Origin: Maribacter polysaccharolyticus
GTDB taxonomy: Bacteria; Bacteroidota; Bacteroidia; Flavobacteriales; Flavobacteriaceae
DNA length: 64,000 nt
Direction of reading: 5' to 3'
Assembly: GCF_028882255.1 (NCBI RefSeq)
Contig: NZ_JARBUY010000005.1
Span: 124,001 to 188,000, forward strand
The notes under the pieces were generated by a model. The model searched no databases, was not told the DNA's origin, and saw only the letters and a list, made by a program, of their open reading frames with translations. Both the position numbers and the translations under genes were made by a program. Below are positions 43,582 to 52,881 of the stretch, piece after piece. How positions within the stretch are numbered: the first letter of the stretch is position 1; each line of letters begins with the position of its first letter.

Positions 43582-43704
43582 TTATCCCCTCCCGGATATT
43601 AAATCATAGGTAGACGATGGTCCAAAACCGTTGGGTAGCCCTTTTTTCTTAAAATCCTGTATTCCTTTTATTATGTGGTCCTTGGTAACCTTATCGAACA
43701 TCAT
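43582..43704 (-). pseudogene. Truncated ScoMcrA-head-like restriction gene fragment
   Basis: Forty residues from two adjacent ATGs at 43704/43701: FDKVTKDHIIKGIQDFKKKG, then LPNGFGPSSTYDLISGRG, then a stop. The pattern with GFGPSSTYDLI resembles the N-terminal head domain that precedes EVE/McrB-type or HNH restriction proteins (ScoMcrA family). The expected continuation (..KRYPPKAI..) is missing, so this is a broken gene. It is 40 bases downstream of hsdR on the same strand. Confidence 0.45.
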
Positions 43705-43744
43705 TGTCTCTCTACTTGTAATTTTACAAAAAAATCATTCAATT

Positions 43745-46618
43745 TCAAGCACTTAATCCTTGAACAAAAACAGACACGAACTCTTTCATTTTATCTAAAA
43801 TACGCTCCCCTATTTCCCTTGCTTTTAAAATGCTAGGTCTATTGTCCAAACACTTAAAAACCTCGTCACGTATGGGTTCCTGGCCACTATAGATATAACT
43901 CTCGATCAAGGCATTGAACTGGCCCTTGTCAAGGTTTTCCTCTTCACACAATTTAGACAGCGCCAATACCTTTTGTTCTTGCCAGTACCTTTCAAATTCG
44001 TCTTCAATATCATCTACATCATTAATTTGCGGTAAATTTTCTTCAATGAATTTCTCGATAAGCTCGCGTTTGCTACGCAGCATAAGATCTCCGCCCAATA
44101 AATCGATAATGGCTTTTTTTTGCGCCTTAACTTCCCATGTTTTGGCACCTTTGAGTTTGGCCAACAACTTCAAGATATAGGCGACATTTATTTCATCGCG
44201 ATGTATGAGCTCCAACTCAAAATCGATATCCTCCAAAATCGATGTTTTTTGCTTTGCCCTATCTTGTTTTATACGGTCGTAGAGGTCTAAATATTTACTT
44301 TTATAATCTTCGTATTCCTGTTCGTCCAAAGTGAGGTCGTCCCAATCAAAATCAGTGTAGGACTGCAAAACGTTCATGCTTCGCATAAGTCTTCGGAATG
44401 CTTGAACAAATTGTGACTGCTCCTCTTCACTGGGTAAATCGTCCACACTTTTATAGGTTGGTACCACATCCCTTAAGTTTTTGAGTGCCTCGTCAAACTT
44501 GTTGGCTATCACCCCATAATCAGGCATAACGACCGTTTCAATGGCATCCTTATTGGAGAAAAGTGTTATGGCATCATCGGTCGCTTTTTTTAGGTTTCGG
44601 AAACAAAGGATGTTTCCTTGGGACTTCTGTTCCCCCAATATTCTGTTGGTTCGGGAGAAAGCTTGGATCAGGCCGTGCTGTCTTAAATTCTTGTCTACAT
44701 ATAGGGTGTTTACCTTTTTGGCATCAAACCCTGTAAGCATCATATTCACCACCAATACAATGTCCAATCTATCCTTTTCATCATTAAAGGTGGTTTTCTC
44801 CCGCTCCTTTAAACGTTTGCTGATGTCTTTAAAGTAATTCTCAAATTGTTGGGCGTCCTTTGTGGAGAATTTGGTGTTGTACATTTTGTTGTAGTCACCA
44901 ATAAATGCATCCAATTTATCCCTCGTATGGCCAGATAGGTATTTTATTTCCGATTCCGCTGCCTTTGGCAATTCATCACCTGGCAAATAATCCTGTGCCT
45001 CTTCATCTTCTTCATTGGCGCCATAGGTGAAAATCGTGGCGACACGTAAATTGTGCCTGCCTTCTTCCTTTTTCTTTTGAAAGAGCTCGTAATACCGTAT
45101 CACATTATCGATACTGCTAACCGCGAACAGGGCCGAATACTCTTTACTGAAGGTTTTTTGGCCGTGGTAGGCAATGATATAATCCACGATTTTCTCCAAA
45201 CGTTTGGGGTCATCAAAGACTTCTTTTTTATCAATATCCTCGACCTCGATATCTATAAAGGTATTTCCTTTTTGCTTGTACCTGCCCACATATTCAATTC
45301 CGAACTTAAGCACGTTCTGGTCCCTTATGGCATCCGTGATTACATATTTATGCAGGCAGTTACCGAAGAGGTCCTTCGTGGTACGTTTCCCTAAGTCATT
45401 TTTTGATGCATTATCGGCAAAAATGGGCGTACCCGTAAAGCCGAACAGCTGACTTGCCTTAAAATATTCGGTGATTTTTTTGTGCGTTTCCCCAAACTGA
45501 CTGCGATGGCACTCATCAAAAATAAAAACCACTTTTTTATCCTGTAAATGGCCTAGGCTTTTCTCGTACCGGGCTTTGGAAATGGCATTGTTCAATTTTT
45601 GAATGGTAGTCAATACCAGTTTAGAATCGTCCGAGAGTTGTTTTACCAAAGAACGGGTATTGTCGGTAACATCTACACTGTCTTTTTTAAAGGCATTGAA
45701 CTCTTTCATGGTCTGGTAATCGAGGTCTTTACGGTCTACCACAAAAACCACTTTTTGCACCACGGGTAGATCCATTACAATTTGGCTCGCCTTAAAAGAG
45801 GTCAAGGTTTTGCCCGATCCCGTGGTGTGCCAGATATAGCCATTTTCGTTGGAAGTTGCCACCTGGTTTATGATCGCCTCTGCGGCGAAGTACTGATAAG
45901 GCCGTAGTACCATCATGGTCTTGAACGCCTCGTTCGTTACCACATATTGGGCGATCATCTTACCCAAATGGTCCGGATCAAGGAATGCTTTTGCAAAATC
46001 CTCTAATTCGGTTATATTCTTATTGTTCTTATCGGCCCAATAGAAGGTCTGTTTTACCGATTGCAATTTGTTGTTCGCCAAATACTTGGTATCGACCCCA
46101 TTGCTGATCACAAACAATTGTACATATTGGAACAAGCCGTGATTGCTCCAGAAAGAATGTTTTTGATAGCGATTGATCTGGTTAAAGGCTTCCTTTATTT
46201 CGAGCCCCCTTCGTTTAAGCTCTATTTGTACCAAGGGCAGGCCGTTGACCAAAAGCGTAACGTCGTAGCGGTTTAGGTACGACCCTTCTTGCTGCACTTG
46301 GTTGGTGACTTGAAAGCGGTTGTTCTTCCAGTTTTCCGAATCGTAGAAACGCACATACACTACCTCACCATCTTGGCGGGTAAAGCTAAAACGGTCCCTT
46401 AAGGTTTTGGCCTTTTCAAATACATTGCCTTTGGCCAAATGGTTTAGAACGGCATCGAACTCCTTTTCGGTATAATTGGCATTATTAAAGGCTTCGAGCT
46501 GTGACCTTAAGTTGGTCGCAAGGGCCTCACCATCATTTACCCGAACAGCGTCATAGCCCAAACCCACCAATTGATGGATGAGATTGTTTTCTAAAATGGC
46601 TTCTGGTTGGTGGCTCAT
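43745..46618 (-). CDS. hsdR: Type I restriction enzyme, R subunit
   Basis: 957 residues. The N-terminal nuclease has the PD-(D/E)xK pattern (Asp119 in RYDVTLL, Glu133-x-Lys135 in QIELKRRG). The SF2 motor has Walker A HTTGSGKT (264-271), motif II DECH (368-371), motif III GFTGTP (393-398) and motif VI QAFSRTNRI. It cuts unmodified DNA after ATP-driven translocation, in complex with HsdM and HsdS. It starts at the base after the Fic gene's stop, so the two are translated together; hsdM/hsdS lie upstream. Confidence 0.96.
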   Translation of the reverse strand: MSHQPEAILENNLIHQLVGLGYDAVRVNDGEALATNLRSQLEAFNNANYTEKEFDAVLNHLAKGNVFEKAKTLRDRFSFTRQDGEVVYVRFYDSENWKNNRFQVTNQVQQEGSYLNRYDVTLLVNGLPLVQIELKRRGLEIKEAFNQINRYQKHSFWSNHGLFQYVQLFVISNGVDTKYLANNKLQSVKQTFYWADKNNKNITELEDFAKAFLDPDHLGKMIAQYVVTNEAFKTMMVLRPYQYFAAEAIINQVATSNENGYIWHTTGSGKTLTSFKASQIVMDLPVVQKVVFVVDRKDLDYQTMKEFNAFKKDSVDVTDNTRSLVKQLSDDSKLVLTTIQKLNNAISKARYEKSLGHLQDKKVVFIFDECHRSQFGETHKKITEYFKASQLFGFTGTPIFADNASKNDLGKRTTKDLFGNCLHKYVITDAIRDQNVLKFGIEYVGRYKQKGNTFIDIEVEDIDKKEVFDDPKRLEKIVDYIIAYHGQKTFSKEYSALFAVSSIDNVIRYYELFQKKKEEGRHNLRVATIFTYGANEEDEEAQDYLPGDELPKAAESEIKYLSGHTRDKLDAFIGDYNKMYNTKFSTKDAQQFENYFKDISKRLKEREKTTFNDEKDRLDIVLVVNMMLTGFDAKKVNTLYVDKNLRQHGLIQAFSRTNRILGEQKSQGNILCFRNLKKATDDAITLFSNKDAIETVVMPDYGVIANKFDEALKNLRDVVPTYKSVDDLPSEEEQSQFVQAFRRLMRSMNVLQSYTDFDWDDLTLDEQEYEDYKSKYLDLYDRIKQDRAKQKTSILEDIDFELELIHRDEINVAYILKLLAKLKGAKTWEVKAQKKAIIDLLGGDLMLRSKRELIEKFIEENLPQINDVDDIEDEFERYWQEQKVLALSKLCEEENLDKGQFNALIESYIYSGQEPIRDEVFKCLDNRPSILKAREIGERILDKMKEFVSVFVQGLSA

Positions 46619-48157
46619 TTATTCATTAAAAAAAATGGTTCTATATTGCTTTTCGATTTCCTTGATTTCTTTCTCTTTTAAAACCGAAAATTCTTTTTTC
46701 AACGCTCTTTTTGATAAAACGCCATCATTTTGTTCTAAAAAACGAACCAAATGGGCAACCAATTTATCCGGCATTTCAAAATTGTTGTCTATATACCTTT
46801 TAAATGCATCATAGTTTTGCAAATAGGCTACTTCTTCCGGAATAACGCGCTCTAGAGTATCTTGTACGCAATCGTATAAAAATTCGGCTTGTTTTGTAGC
46901 GTCGAAATAACGGTAAAAATCGATGGTATCATTAGTAACATCAACATTATGGTCTTCGGTTTCTTTCCAATCAATATGGTTCAACAAGGGGTGTGAATAC
47001 GATTCCAAAACGGTTTTGTAATCATCGATGTGGTCGAGTATGGATGAGGATACAGGAAAAATAACACCTTGTTGTGTAAATTCTTTTTTTGCTAAAATAT
47101 GATGGATAATATAGCGATGTAATCGTCCGTTACCATCAACAAAAGGATGTATGAATACAAATCCGAATGCTATGGTCGCCGCTGCCAACACCGCATCATA
47201 GGTTTGGTCTTGCAATGCTTCATTGGTTGCCATCAATCCTTTTAATAGGGGTTCAACATCAGCTGCCTTAGCGGATATATGGTCTGGAATAGGTTCTCCG
47301 GTGACGCGGTCATGTTCGCCAACAAATCCGCCGTTTTTTCGTAATCCCATCTCTAAAAATCGACTATTTTCTATGACTATTTGCTGTAAGCGAATTAATT
47401 CATCTATGCTTAATGGTTTTTGACCCGCTTGCCCAATAGCTTTTCCCCAACGCATGGCCCTGTTGTTTCCGGGGTTTTCGCCTTCTATGGTAAAAGAGGC
47501 TTTGGAATCTTTTAGCAATAAAAAAGAAGATGCGCGTTGTAATACATCTTTATGGATACCGTTAAGGAATGTGTTTTTCTTACCCGCTATATTGGCATTG
47601 ATATAGGTTTCCAGTTTCTCGGTCTTAAAAATCAACGGACAAAAATCTTTGGTTCCCGGAAGGTTGTTTATAATGCGGTGTCTTGATGAGCGACTGCCTT
47701 TAACGCAGTACTGCATTTTGTCGTCTATTAACGGTACAAAATTTTTAATGGTCAAATCTTTAATAGCCAGTTGCTTTTGCAAAAGCCATTCGTAAAGAAA
47801 CCATATTTTTCGACTGTACTGCCCGGTGGGTTCCAATTGTACTAATGTTGTGATGTCTTGTTCAGATAGTTGATCAAATAGTTTTTTAAAGAACAAAAGA
47901 TTAATGCCTTCGTATTTTAAGGCGAAAACCAAATGCTTGTACAACGTATCATCAAAGGCTGCCCTGGAAGAAAATACCTTCCAGTTTTCTGTACTATAGC
48001 TCCGTCTTTTAGTGCTTATAATTGCCAATTTTTCGGGGAAAGGCATTTGTAATTGGAAGCCTTCCATTATAGCACCATAACCCACTAACACACCTTCTTC
48101 TGGTGCTTTTATACCGTGAAAAACAGTTATTTTATGTGAAAAACGTTTCGTATTCAT
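46619..48157 (-). CDS. Fic-domain protein in the type I R-M operon
   Basis: 512 residues. The Fic active site HPFVDGNGRLHRY (from 337; HPFxxGNGR complete) predicts AMP transfer to a protein hydroxyl. An inhibitory helix upstream of the core, SFTIEGE (221-227), fits the (S/T)xxxE(G/N) rule for intramolecular (class II) auto-inhibition. N-terminal 200 residues hold a DUF4172/HTH-like region; C-terminal 100 are helical. It lies between hsdS and hsdR and abuts hsdR. It may modify a host protein or the restriction complex. Confidence 0.85.
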   Translation of the reverse strand: MNTKRFSHKITVFHGIKAPEEGVLVGYGAIMEGFQLQMPFPEKLAIISTKRRSYSTENWKVFSSRAAFDDTLYKHLVFALKYEGINLLFFKKLFDQLSEQDITTLVQLEPTGQYSRKIWFLYEWLLQKQLAIKDLTIKNFVPLIDDKMQYCVKGSRSSRHRIINNLPGTKDFCPLIFKTEKLETYINANIAGKKNTFLNGIHKDVLQRASSFLLLKDSKASFTIEGENPGNNRAMRWGKAIGQAGQKPLSIDELIRLQQIVIENSRFLEMGLRKNGGFVGEHDRVTGEPIPDHISAKAADVEPLLKGLMATNEALQDQTYDAVLAAATIAFGFVFIHPFVDGNGRLHRYIIHHILAKKEFTQQGVIFPVSSSILDHIDDYKTVLESYSHPLLNHIDWKETEDHNVDVTNDTIDFYRYFDATKQAEFLYDCVQDTLERVIPEEVAYLQNYDAFKRYIDNNFEMPDKLVAHLVRFLEQNDGVLSKRALKKEFSVLKEKEIKEIEKQYRTIFFNE

Positions 48158-48499
48158 GGGTTTAAGTTACAAACAGTACTATCAAATATAATGGAAAAAC
48201 AGGTTTTATTTTGGAAAAACGGGTTTTATTTTGATTATTTAAGGAAAAACGGGTTTTTAAGTATTTTGGATTATTAGGTTTTATAATGACATTTTAGGTT
48301 TTATTTTACTTGTTATTGGAAAATTAGGTCTAAAAACGTGGGCCAATGAATAAAAACGTGCGCAAAACTTACTACTACTAAAATACGTGCGCCACTATTC
48401 TTTAATTTTCGAATAACCTGTTGTTTCCAATGCTTTTTTTTGTTTCAGCTACGCTCAACAATCAAGCACCGATAATACTATGTATTACAATTTTCACCC
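48158..48499. promoter_or_regulatory. Repeat-rich spacer and promoter between hsdS and fic
   Basis: Reading the plus strand, it holds three copies of GGAAAAACxGGTTTT (48193-48212, 48213-48232, 48243-48258), more diverged AGGTTTTAT copies up to about 48,320, and then three copies of TAAAA(T)ACGTGsGC (48331-48343, 48351-48363, 48379-48392). AAAAACCCGTTTTT is palindromic. Next to the first copy is the minus-strand -7 TATATTTG (48190 to 48183). Inference: fic-hsdR has its own promoter with an iterated operator, separate from hsdM-hsdS. Confidence 0.6.
48183..48190 (-). promoter_or_regulatory. -7 promoter element of fic-hsdR
   Basis: TATATTTG on the minus strand, matching TAnnTTTG, 25 bases before the fic start at 48157. 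The -33 position falls inside the palindromic 20-bp repeats, which would allow a repressor to cover the promoter. Confidence 0.5.
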
Positions 48500-49843
48500 T
48501 TAGACAAACATTTGCTGCAACAACCCTTTTTTAAAAGTCTGGGTTTGATTGAGTTGTTGGTTGACCTGTTCTATTTTGGTATCGATACTTGATAAATAAC
48601 TCGCGATTTTTTGTTGTTCTGATAATGATGGAAAAGACCATTTTATTTTCACAAATTCCTTCTTACTTAAAACTCTATTTCTACCAGCACCTCCTGGGGA
48701 GATTAAATCTAAATTAAGTCGAAACTTTTTATCTAATATAACTTGCTTAAAATATTCAGGATTGGTGTATTTAGCTTTAAATGTATAAGTAGGAAAACGA
48801 TGTGAGACTAAGCCACCCTCATCTTCTGGTTTAGCTATAGCTATAGCTCCCTCCCAAGCGAAAGTTATGTTAACTACTAAATCATTTTCTTTCACAACAA
48901 ATAATTTTTCCATGGAATTTTTTTTAGGGTCTGAATCAGGTTTTTGGAAAGTTCCTTTAACATGACTTCTAATTCCAATAGCTAAATAATTTGATGATGG
49001 TTTTTTTACTTCTCGAACCTGTTGATCCAAAACCTCGCCCAACCGTTTCTCCTCCCAATCCGGTGGTTCGACAAGCTCACCCACCTCATTTTTTATTTTA
49101 AATCGCAATTCCCCAGAAAACAATTGCTGCATCACCCCTTTTTTGTAGTCCTCTAGCAAGGCTTTCTTTTGGGTGAGCTGCTGTATTTTTTGATCTACGG
49201 CAGCCAAAAAGGCCGCTATTTTTTGTTGTTCGGGGAGGGCTGGAACCCATAATTCATATTGGAGCAATTCTTTTACAGTAATATTTGCTTGATTAGCGTT
49301 GCCCCTTGAAATGGAGTGTATATAACTTTTGTACTTTTTTGAATTCAAATAGCCTTTAAGAAAATCATTTTCGAAATTTTTTTTCACTAAGAATTTCAGC
49401 ATATTCTGATTCAAAAGCCCATAATCTTTTTCATTAATAAAGATTGCTCTTCCAACTGCCGAATCTCCTAAATTCTGTGGTGATCCAACTGTGGTCACAA
49501 TTATATTTTTTTTGCGAATCATGTATTTTACAAACTCCTTAGAACGAGTAGGGTCTATAAACACCTGGTTATTATCAGACTTGATTGTATCTTTAGATAT
49601 ATCTGACACCCTAATAATGCGTACTCCATCCGTTCGGTAATCTTCTGATTTAAACGCAAAACCTTTGACATAATCTGTAACTTCTCCTAGTTGTTTTTGG
49701 GTCCATTCCCCTTCAAACTCTTTAAAGCGTAATTTGGGAACAAGAGATTGCTTCGTTGGCTTCGAAAGAACAGATTGTTTCGCTCTTTCCTCATGCGTAA
49801 TTACGGGTGGGTTTGATATTACGTTTGTATTTTGTGCTGCCAT
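48500..49843 (-). CDS. hsdS: Type I restriction enzyme, S (specificity) subunit
   Basis: 447 residues with two target recognition domains (about 30-190 and 250-400), each followed by a conserved coiled coil: LPEQQKIAAFLAAVDQKIQQ and LSEQQKIASYLSSIDTKIEQ. The first TRD starts LRFKEFEGEWTQKQLGEVTD. It dictates the bipartite DNA sequence recognised by the methylase and nuclease. Its start overlaps the hsdM stop (TAATG), so it is co-translated. The sequence target is not readable. Confidence 0.94.
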   Translation of the reverse strand: MAAQNTNVISNPPVITHEERAKQSVLSKPTKQSLVPKLRFKEFEGEWTQKQLGEVTDYVKGFAFKSEDYRTDGVRIIRVSDISKDTIKSDNNQVFIDPTRSKEFVKYMIRKKNIIVTTVGSPQNLGDSAVGRAIFINEKDYGLLNQNMLKFLVKKNFENDFLKGYLNSKKYKSYIHSISRGNANQANITVKELLQYELWVPALPEQQKIAAFLAAVDQKIQQLTQKKALLEDYKKGVMQQLFSGELRFKIKNEVGELVEPPDWEEKRLGEVLDQQVREVKKPSSNYLAIGIRSHVKGTFQKPDSDPKKNSMEKLFVVKENDLVVNITFAWEGAIAIAKPEDEGGLVSHRFPTYTFKAKYTNPEYFKQVILDKKFRLNLDLISPGGAGRNRVLSKKEFVKIKWSFPSLSEQQKIASYLSSIDTKIEQVNQQLNQTQTFKKGLLQQMFV

Positions 49844-51423
49844 TAAAAAGGGGTGTCTATGCCCAGTTCATCACAGAACTGTTGTATGGTGTTATCGGTT
49901 TTCCTTATCTCTTTTTCGAGTTGTTTCAAGTCTTGGGAAACCTGTTGCAAGTCTACCGGCTCTTCTTCCTCAAAGGTGTCCACATAGCGCGGTATGTTCA
50001 GGTTGTAGTCGTTTTCGGCTACCTCGGCCAATGGGGCCACATAGCTGTATTTGTCCACCACGGCATCGTCAAAGGCTCCACTGCTGTAGGCCTTGTAAAC
50101 ATCTATTACTTTGGTAATGTCCCCGTCCCGCAACACATTTTGGGTCTTTACCTTTTCAAAATGTTGGCTAGCGTCTATAAAGAGTATATTCTTAGCTTCT
50201 GACCTGTTTTTCTTCAATACCAAAATACAGGTAGGGATGCTCGTACCGTAAAAGATATTGGCGGGCAGGCCTATAACGGCATCGAGGTAATTGCGGTCTT
50301 CTATCAGGTACTTACGTATATGCCCTTCGGCAGCTCCCCTAAACAATACGCCATGGGGCAATACACAGGCCATGGTACCATTATCGGCCAATTGGTGCAC
50401 CATGTGCTGTACAAAGGCAAAATCGGCCTTACTGCTCGGCGCCAGTTTGCCGTAGGCGGCAAAACGGTCGTCGCTCATAAACAAGGGACTCGCACTCCAC
50501 TTGGCCGAAAAGGGCGGGTTGGCGACAATGGCCTCAAAACGCATATCTAAATGCTGTGGTTTTTCGAGGGTGTTTTCGTTTTTTATATCGAACTTTTTGT
50601 AATGCACATCGTGCATGATCATGTTCATGCGACAGAGGTTGTAGGTGGTGGGGTTCATTTCCTGACCGTAGAATCCGCCTACTTGCTTTACTTGTTTGGC
50701 AACGCGAAGCAACAAGGAGCCCGAACCACAGGTGGGGTCGTAAACCGACTTTAACTTGTCCTTACCCAAAGTGACCAATTGCGCCAATACGTTCGATACC
50801 TGTTGGGGCGTGTAGAACTCCCCTGCTTTTTTACCCGCACCGGAGGCAAATTGCCCGATCAGGTATTCATAGGCATTGCCCAGCATATCGCTTTCTGAAT
50901 TGGCAATATCAAAATCGATTTCCTCTAAATGCGAAAGTACTTTTACAATGAGTTCGTTCTTATCGTTCTCCGACTTCCCGAGTTTGGAGCTGGTGAGATC
51001 CAGATCCTCGAAGAGGTTGCCAAAATCCTCTTCACTTTCACTGCCCATGGTACTCTGCTCAATGTGCGTCAATACCCTAGTTAAATCCCCTAGGATAAAT
51101 TGATGTTTTCCACCGGAATTGCCCCGTCTGGCCAGTTCGGAGAACAGTTCAGAGGGCAATAGAAAATAGCCTAGTTTATCCAAGGCGGCGTCGCGTACGG
51201 CTTCTATGTATTCCGCTTCCTGCGGATGGCCTTCCAAATCGCGGAACTTTAGGTTGTCCGGCTCCAAGATTTCGTTGCCATAGAGTTCCATTTTTTTACT
51301 CAGGTATTTGTAAAAAATGAAACCTAGTATGTAGTCCCTAAAATCATCGGCATCCATTTTTCCACGAAGGGTATTGGCAATGTTCCAGAGTTGTGCCTGT
51401 AATTGTTGTGTTTGTTGGGTCAT
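49843..51423 (-). CDS. hsdM: Type I restriction enzyme, M (methylase) subunit
   Basis: 526 residues of N6-adenine methylase. The N-terminal HsdM_N helix bundle is MTQQTQQLQAQLWNIANTLR and then FRDYILGFIFYKYLSKKMEL. The catalytic core has motif I YDPTCGSGSLLLR (228-240, SAM binding) and motif IV NPPF (302-305). It protects host DNA and guides the R subunit. It is preceded 6 bases by the WG-like gene and overlaps hsdS by one base. Confidence 0.96.
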   Translation of the reverse strand: MTQQTQQLQAQLWNIANTLRGKMDADDFRDYILGFIFYKYLSKKMELYGNEILEPDNLKFRDLEGHPQEAEYIEAVRDAALDKLGYFLLPSELFSELARRGNSGGKHQFILGDLTRVLTHIEQSTMGSESEEDFGNLFEDLDLTSSKLGKSENDKNELIVKVLSHLEEIDFDIANSESDMLGNAYEYLIGQFASGAGKKAGEFYTPQQVSNVLAQLVTLGKDKLKSVYDPTCGSGSLLLRVAKQVKQVGGFYGQEMNPTTYNLCRMNMIMHDVHYKKFDIKNENTLEKPQHLDMRFEAIVANPPFSAKWSASPLFMSDDRFAAYGKLAPSSKADFAFVQHMVHQLADNGTMACVLPHGVLFRGAAEGHIRKYLIEDRNYLDAVIGLPANIFYGTSIPTCILVLKKNRSEAKNILFIDASQHFEKVKTQNVLRDGDITKVIDVYKAYSSGAFDDAVVDKYSYVAPLAEVAENDYNLNIPRYVDTFEEEEPVDLQQVSQDLKQLEKEIRKTDNTIQQFCDELGIDTPF

Positions 51424-51429
51424 TTGCTA

Positions 51430-51924
51430 TTATTCATCCTTTTTTATGAATTCACCCTTGAAGTCGTAAATAATTCCATCTGCATAGAACAACTCCTCAT
51501 CGTCAAAATATTGTATCTTATTAAATTTTGGTTCTAGAATATAGTCGCCATATCTATTAATGACCCCCATTTTCCAATCATCATTAGCCACAGAATAGTA
51601 GGCTCTATCATTTTCACCTAAGCCAAAACCAGTAAACATTACTACAAATAATTTTACTCCGGGTATATAATGGTGGATTTCTTTAATTCCTTTTTTAACC
51701 AAGTCACCATCTTTTGAAACAATTGCAAAATGGTCCGTACCTTCCCATTCACCATACATAACCTGTAAATAGCTCTTGTCTTCTCCCAACCATTCACATT
51801 CGGATACAGTTGCATTTAATAATTTTTCTAAATCGATTACAATTGTACCGTTGCCTTTATCAAGCTTATATTTGGTTACTTCGTCACCTTCAACATTTTC
51901 TTGGTAGGTTATTATTTCTGTCAT
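51430..51924 (-). CDS. WG-repeat-like hypothetical protein upstream of hsdM
   Basis: 164 residues, acidic. The C-terminal half contains the WG-repeat-like pattern WKMGVINRYGDYILEPKFNK and VINRYG/YILEPKFN beta turns; the front half (VSECEWLGEDKSYLQ) is not recognised. It lies 6 bases upstream of hsdM on the same strand and 48 bases after the PLD-like gene, so it belongs to the same transcript. A role in the defence island is inferred from position only. Confidence 0.6.
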   Translation of the reverse strand: MTEIITYQENVEGDEVTKYKLDKGNGTIVIDLEKLLNATVSECEWLGEDKSYLQVMYGEWEGTDHFAIVSKDGDLVKKGIKEIHHYIPGVKLFVVMFTGFGLGENDRAYYSVANDDWKMGVINRYGDYILEPKFNKIQYFDDEELFYADGIIYDFKGEFIKKDE

Positions 51925-51972
51925 TAAGCGTTTTTAATTATTTCGGAATAGTAATTATTGTGAACTTCTAAT

Positions 51973-52881
51973 TTATAATAATTCGGCTAAAGACTGTGGG
52001 TAAACAATCCATTTATTGCCTTTGGTATTTTCTTTATATTCAATCCCAACCAATCTACCTTTATCGGTTATGGTCGTCTTATCCAACACATATCCTTTCG
52101 CTATCATTACTTCAATGACTTCCGCAAAAGATTTATCCTTTAACTTACCGAGATTTGTTGCCGAAAGAAGTTTATCTTTTACTATAGGTTCCTGAACTTC
52201 AATAATGGTTTCAGCTTGAATGTTTTGTTTTTCAAATTCTTCCCTACTGGGTCTTTCCATATGGTCTGCCATATCCACAAAGGTTTTGTCCATAAATTCA
52301 AAAACACTCCGTTTCGTTTTGATTCCACCATTTAATAATTCATCAGTAAGGTCTAAACGAGTTTCGGACCCAACATAATCTTTTGCTATTAAATACTTCT
52401 TTTTATAATTCGGTCTTCGTATAAAAATAGTGTAGTTTTTTCCTAGAGTCTTCATTGATTCATCCCAAGCCTGTTTGTCTATTCCAGAGCCTCCGAATAT
52501 GGAAGTTTCACTGATGACCCCAAACTCCACATTGTTTTTAAAGGAGTAATCATACAGATTGATGGATGTTATGATACCTCTTTTTTCATTGGCATAATAT
52601 TTAGCATGAAGATTTGGAATAAAGACAATAGAAACATTCGGGAAATCCTTGAAATAATTAAGATCTTCTACTTTCAAACTTTTTTCAGGATGCTTTTCAT
52701 TTTTTCCAAATGCGATAATAATATGTAGTTCAGAGTTTCTTTTATGGTTTTCAAAAAGTGCTTTTTTGAAATAATCATCGAGTTTAATATAAGGTGACAC
52801 GATCAACAGTTGCTTCTTCGCCTTATGGATGATTTCATAAACTTCTTCTGTAAGTTCTTGTCCTGTAATGAATTTTGCCAT
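51973..52881 (-). CDS. PLD-like nuclease-domain protein
   Basis: 302 residues. The N-terminal half is a phospholipase D-like domain with one HxK motif: NLHAKYYANEKRGIITSINL (His92, Lys94) and a following NNVEFG with Asn/Glu, plus LLIVSPYIKLDDYFKKAL as the first strand/helix. One HKD motif means it works as a dimer, like BfiI-type or Nuc nucleases. The C-terminal ~100 residues are helical. It starts the defence gene series before the WG-like gene and hsdM. It may be a nuclease effector. Confidence 0.7.
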   Translation of the reverse strand: MAKFITGQELTEEVYEIIHKAKKQLLIVSPYIKLDDYFKKALFENHKRNSELHIIIAFGKNEKHPEKSLKVEDLNYFKDFPNVSIVFIPNLHAKYYANEKRGIITSINLYDYSFKNNVEFGVISETSIFGGSGIDKQAWDESMKTLGKNYTIFIRRPNYKKKYLIAKDYVGSETRLDLTDELLNGGIKTKRSVFEFMDKTFVDMADHMERPSREEFEKQNIQAETIIEVQEPIVKDKLLSATNLGKLKDKSFAEVIEVMIAKGYVLDKTTITDKGRLVGIEYKENTKGNKWIVYPQSLAELL

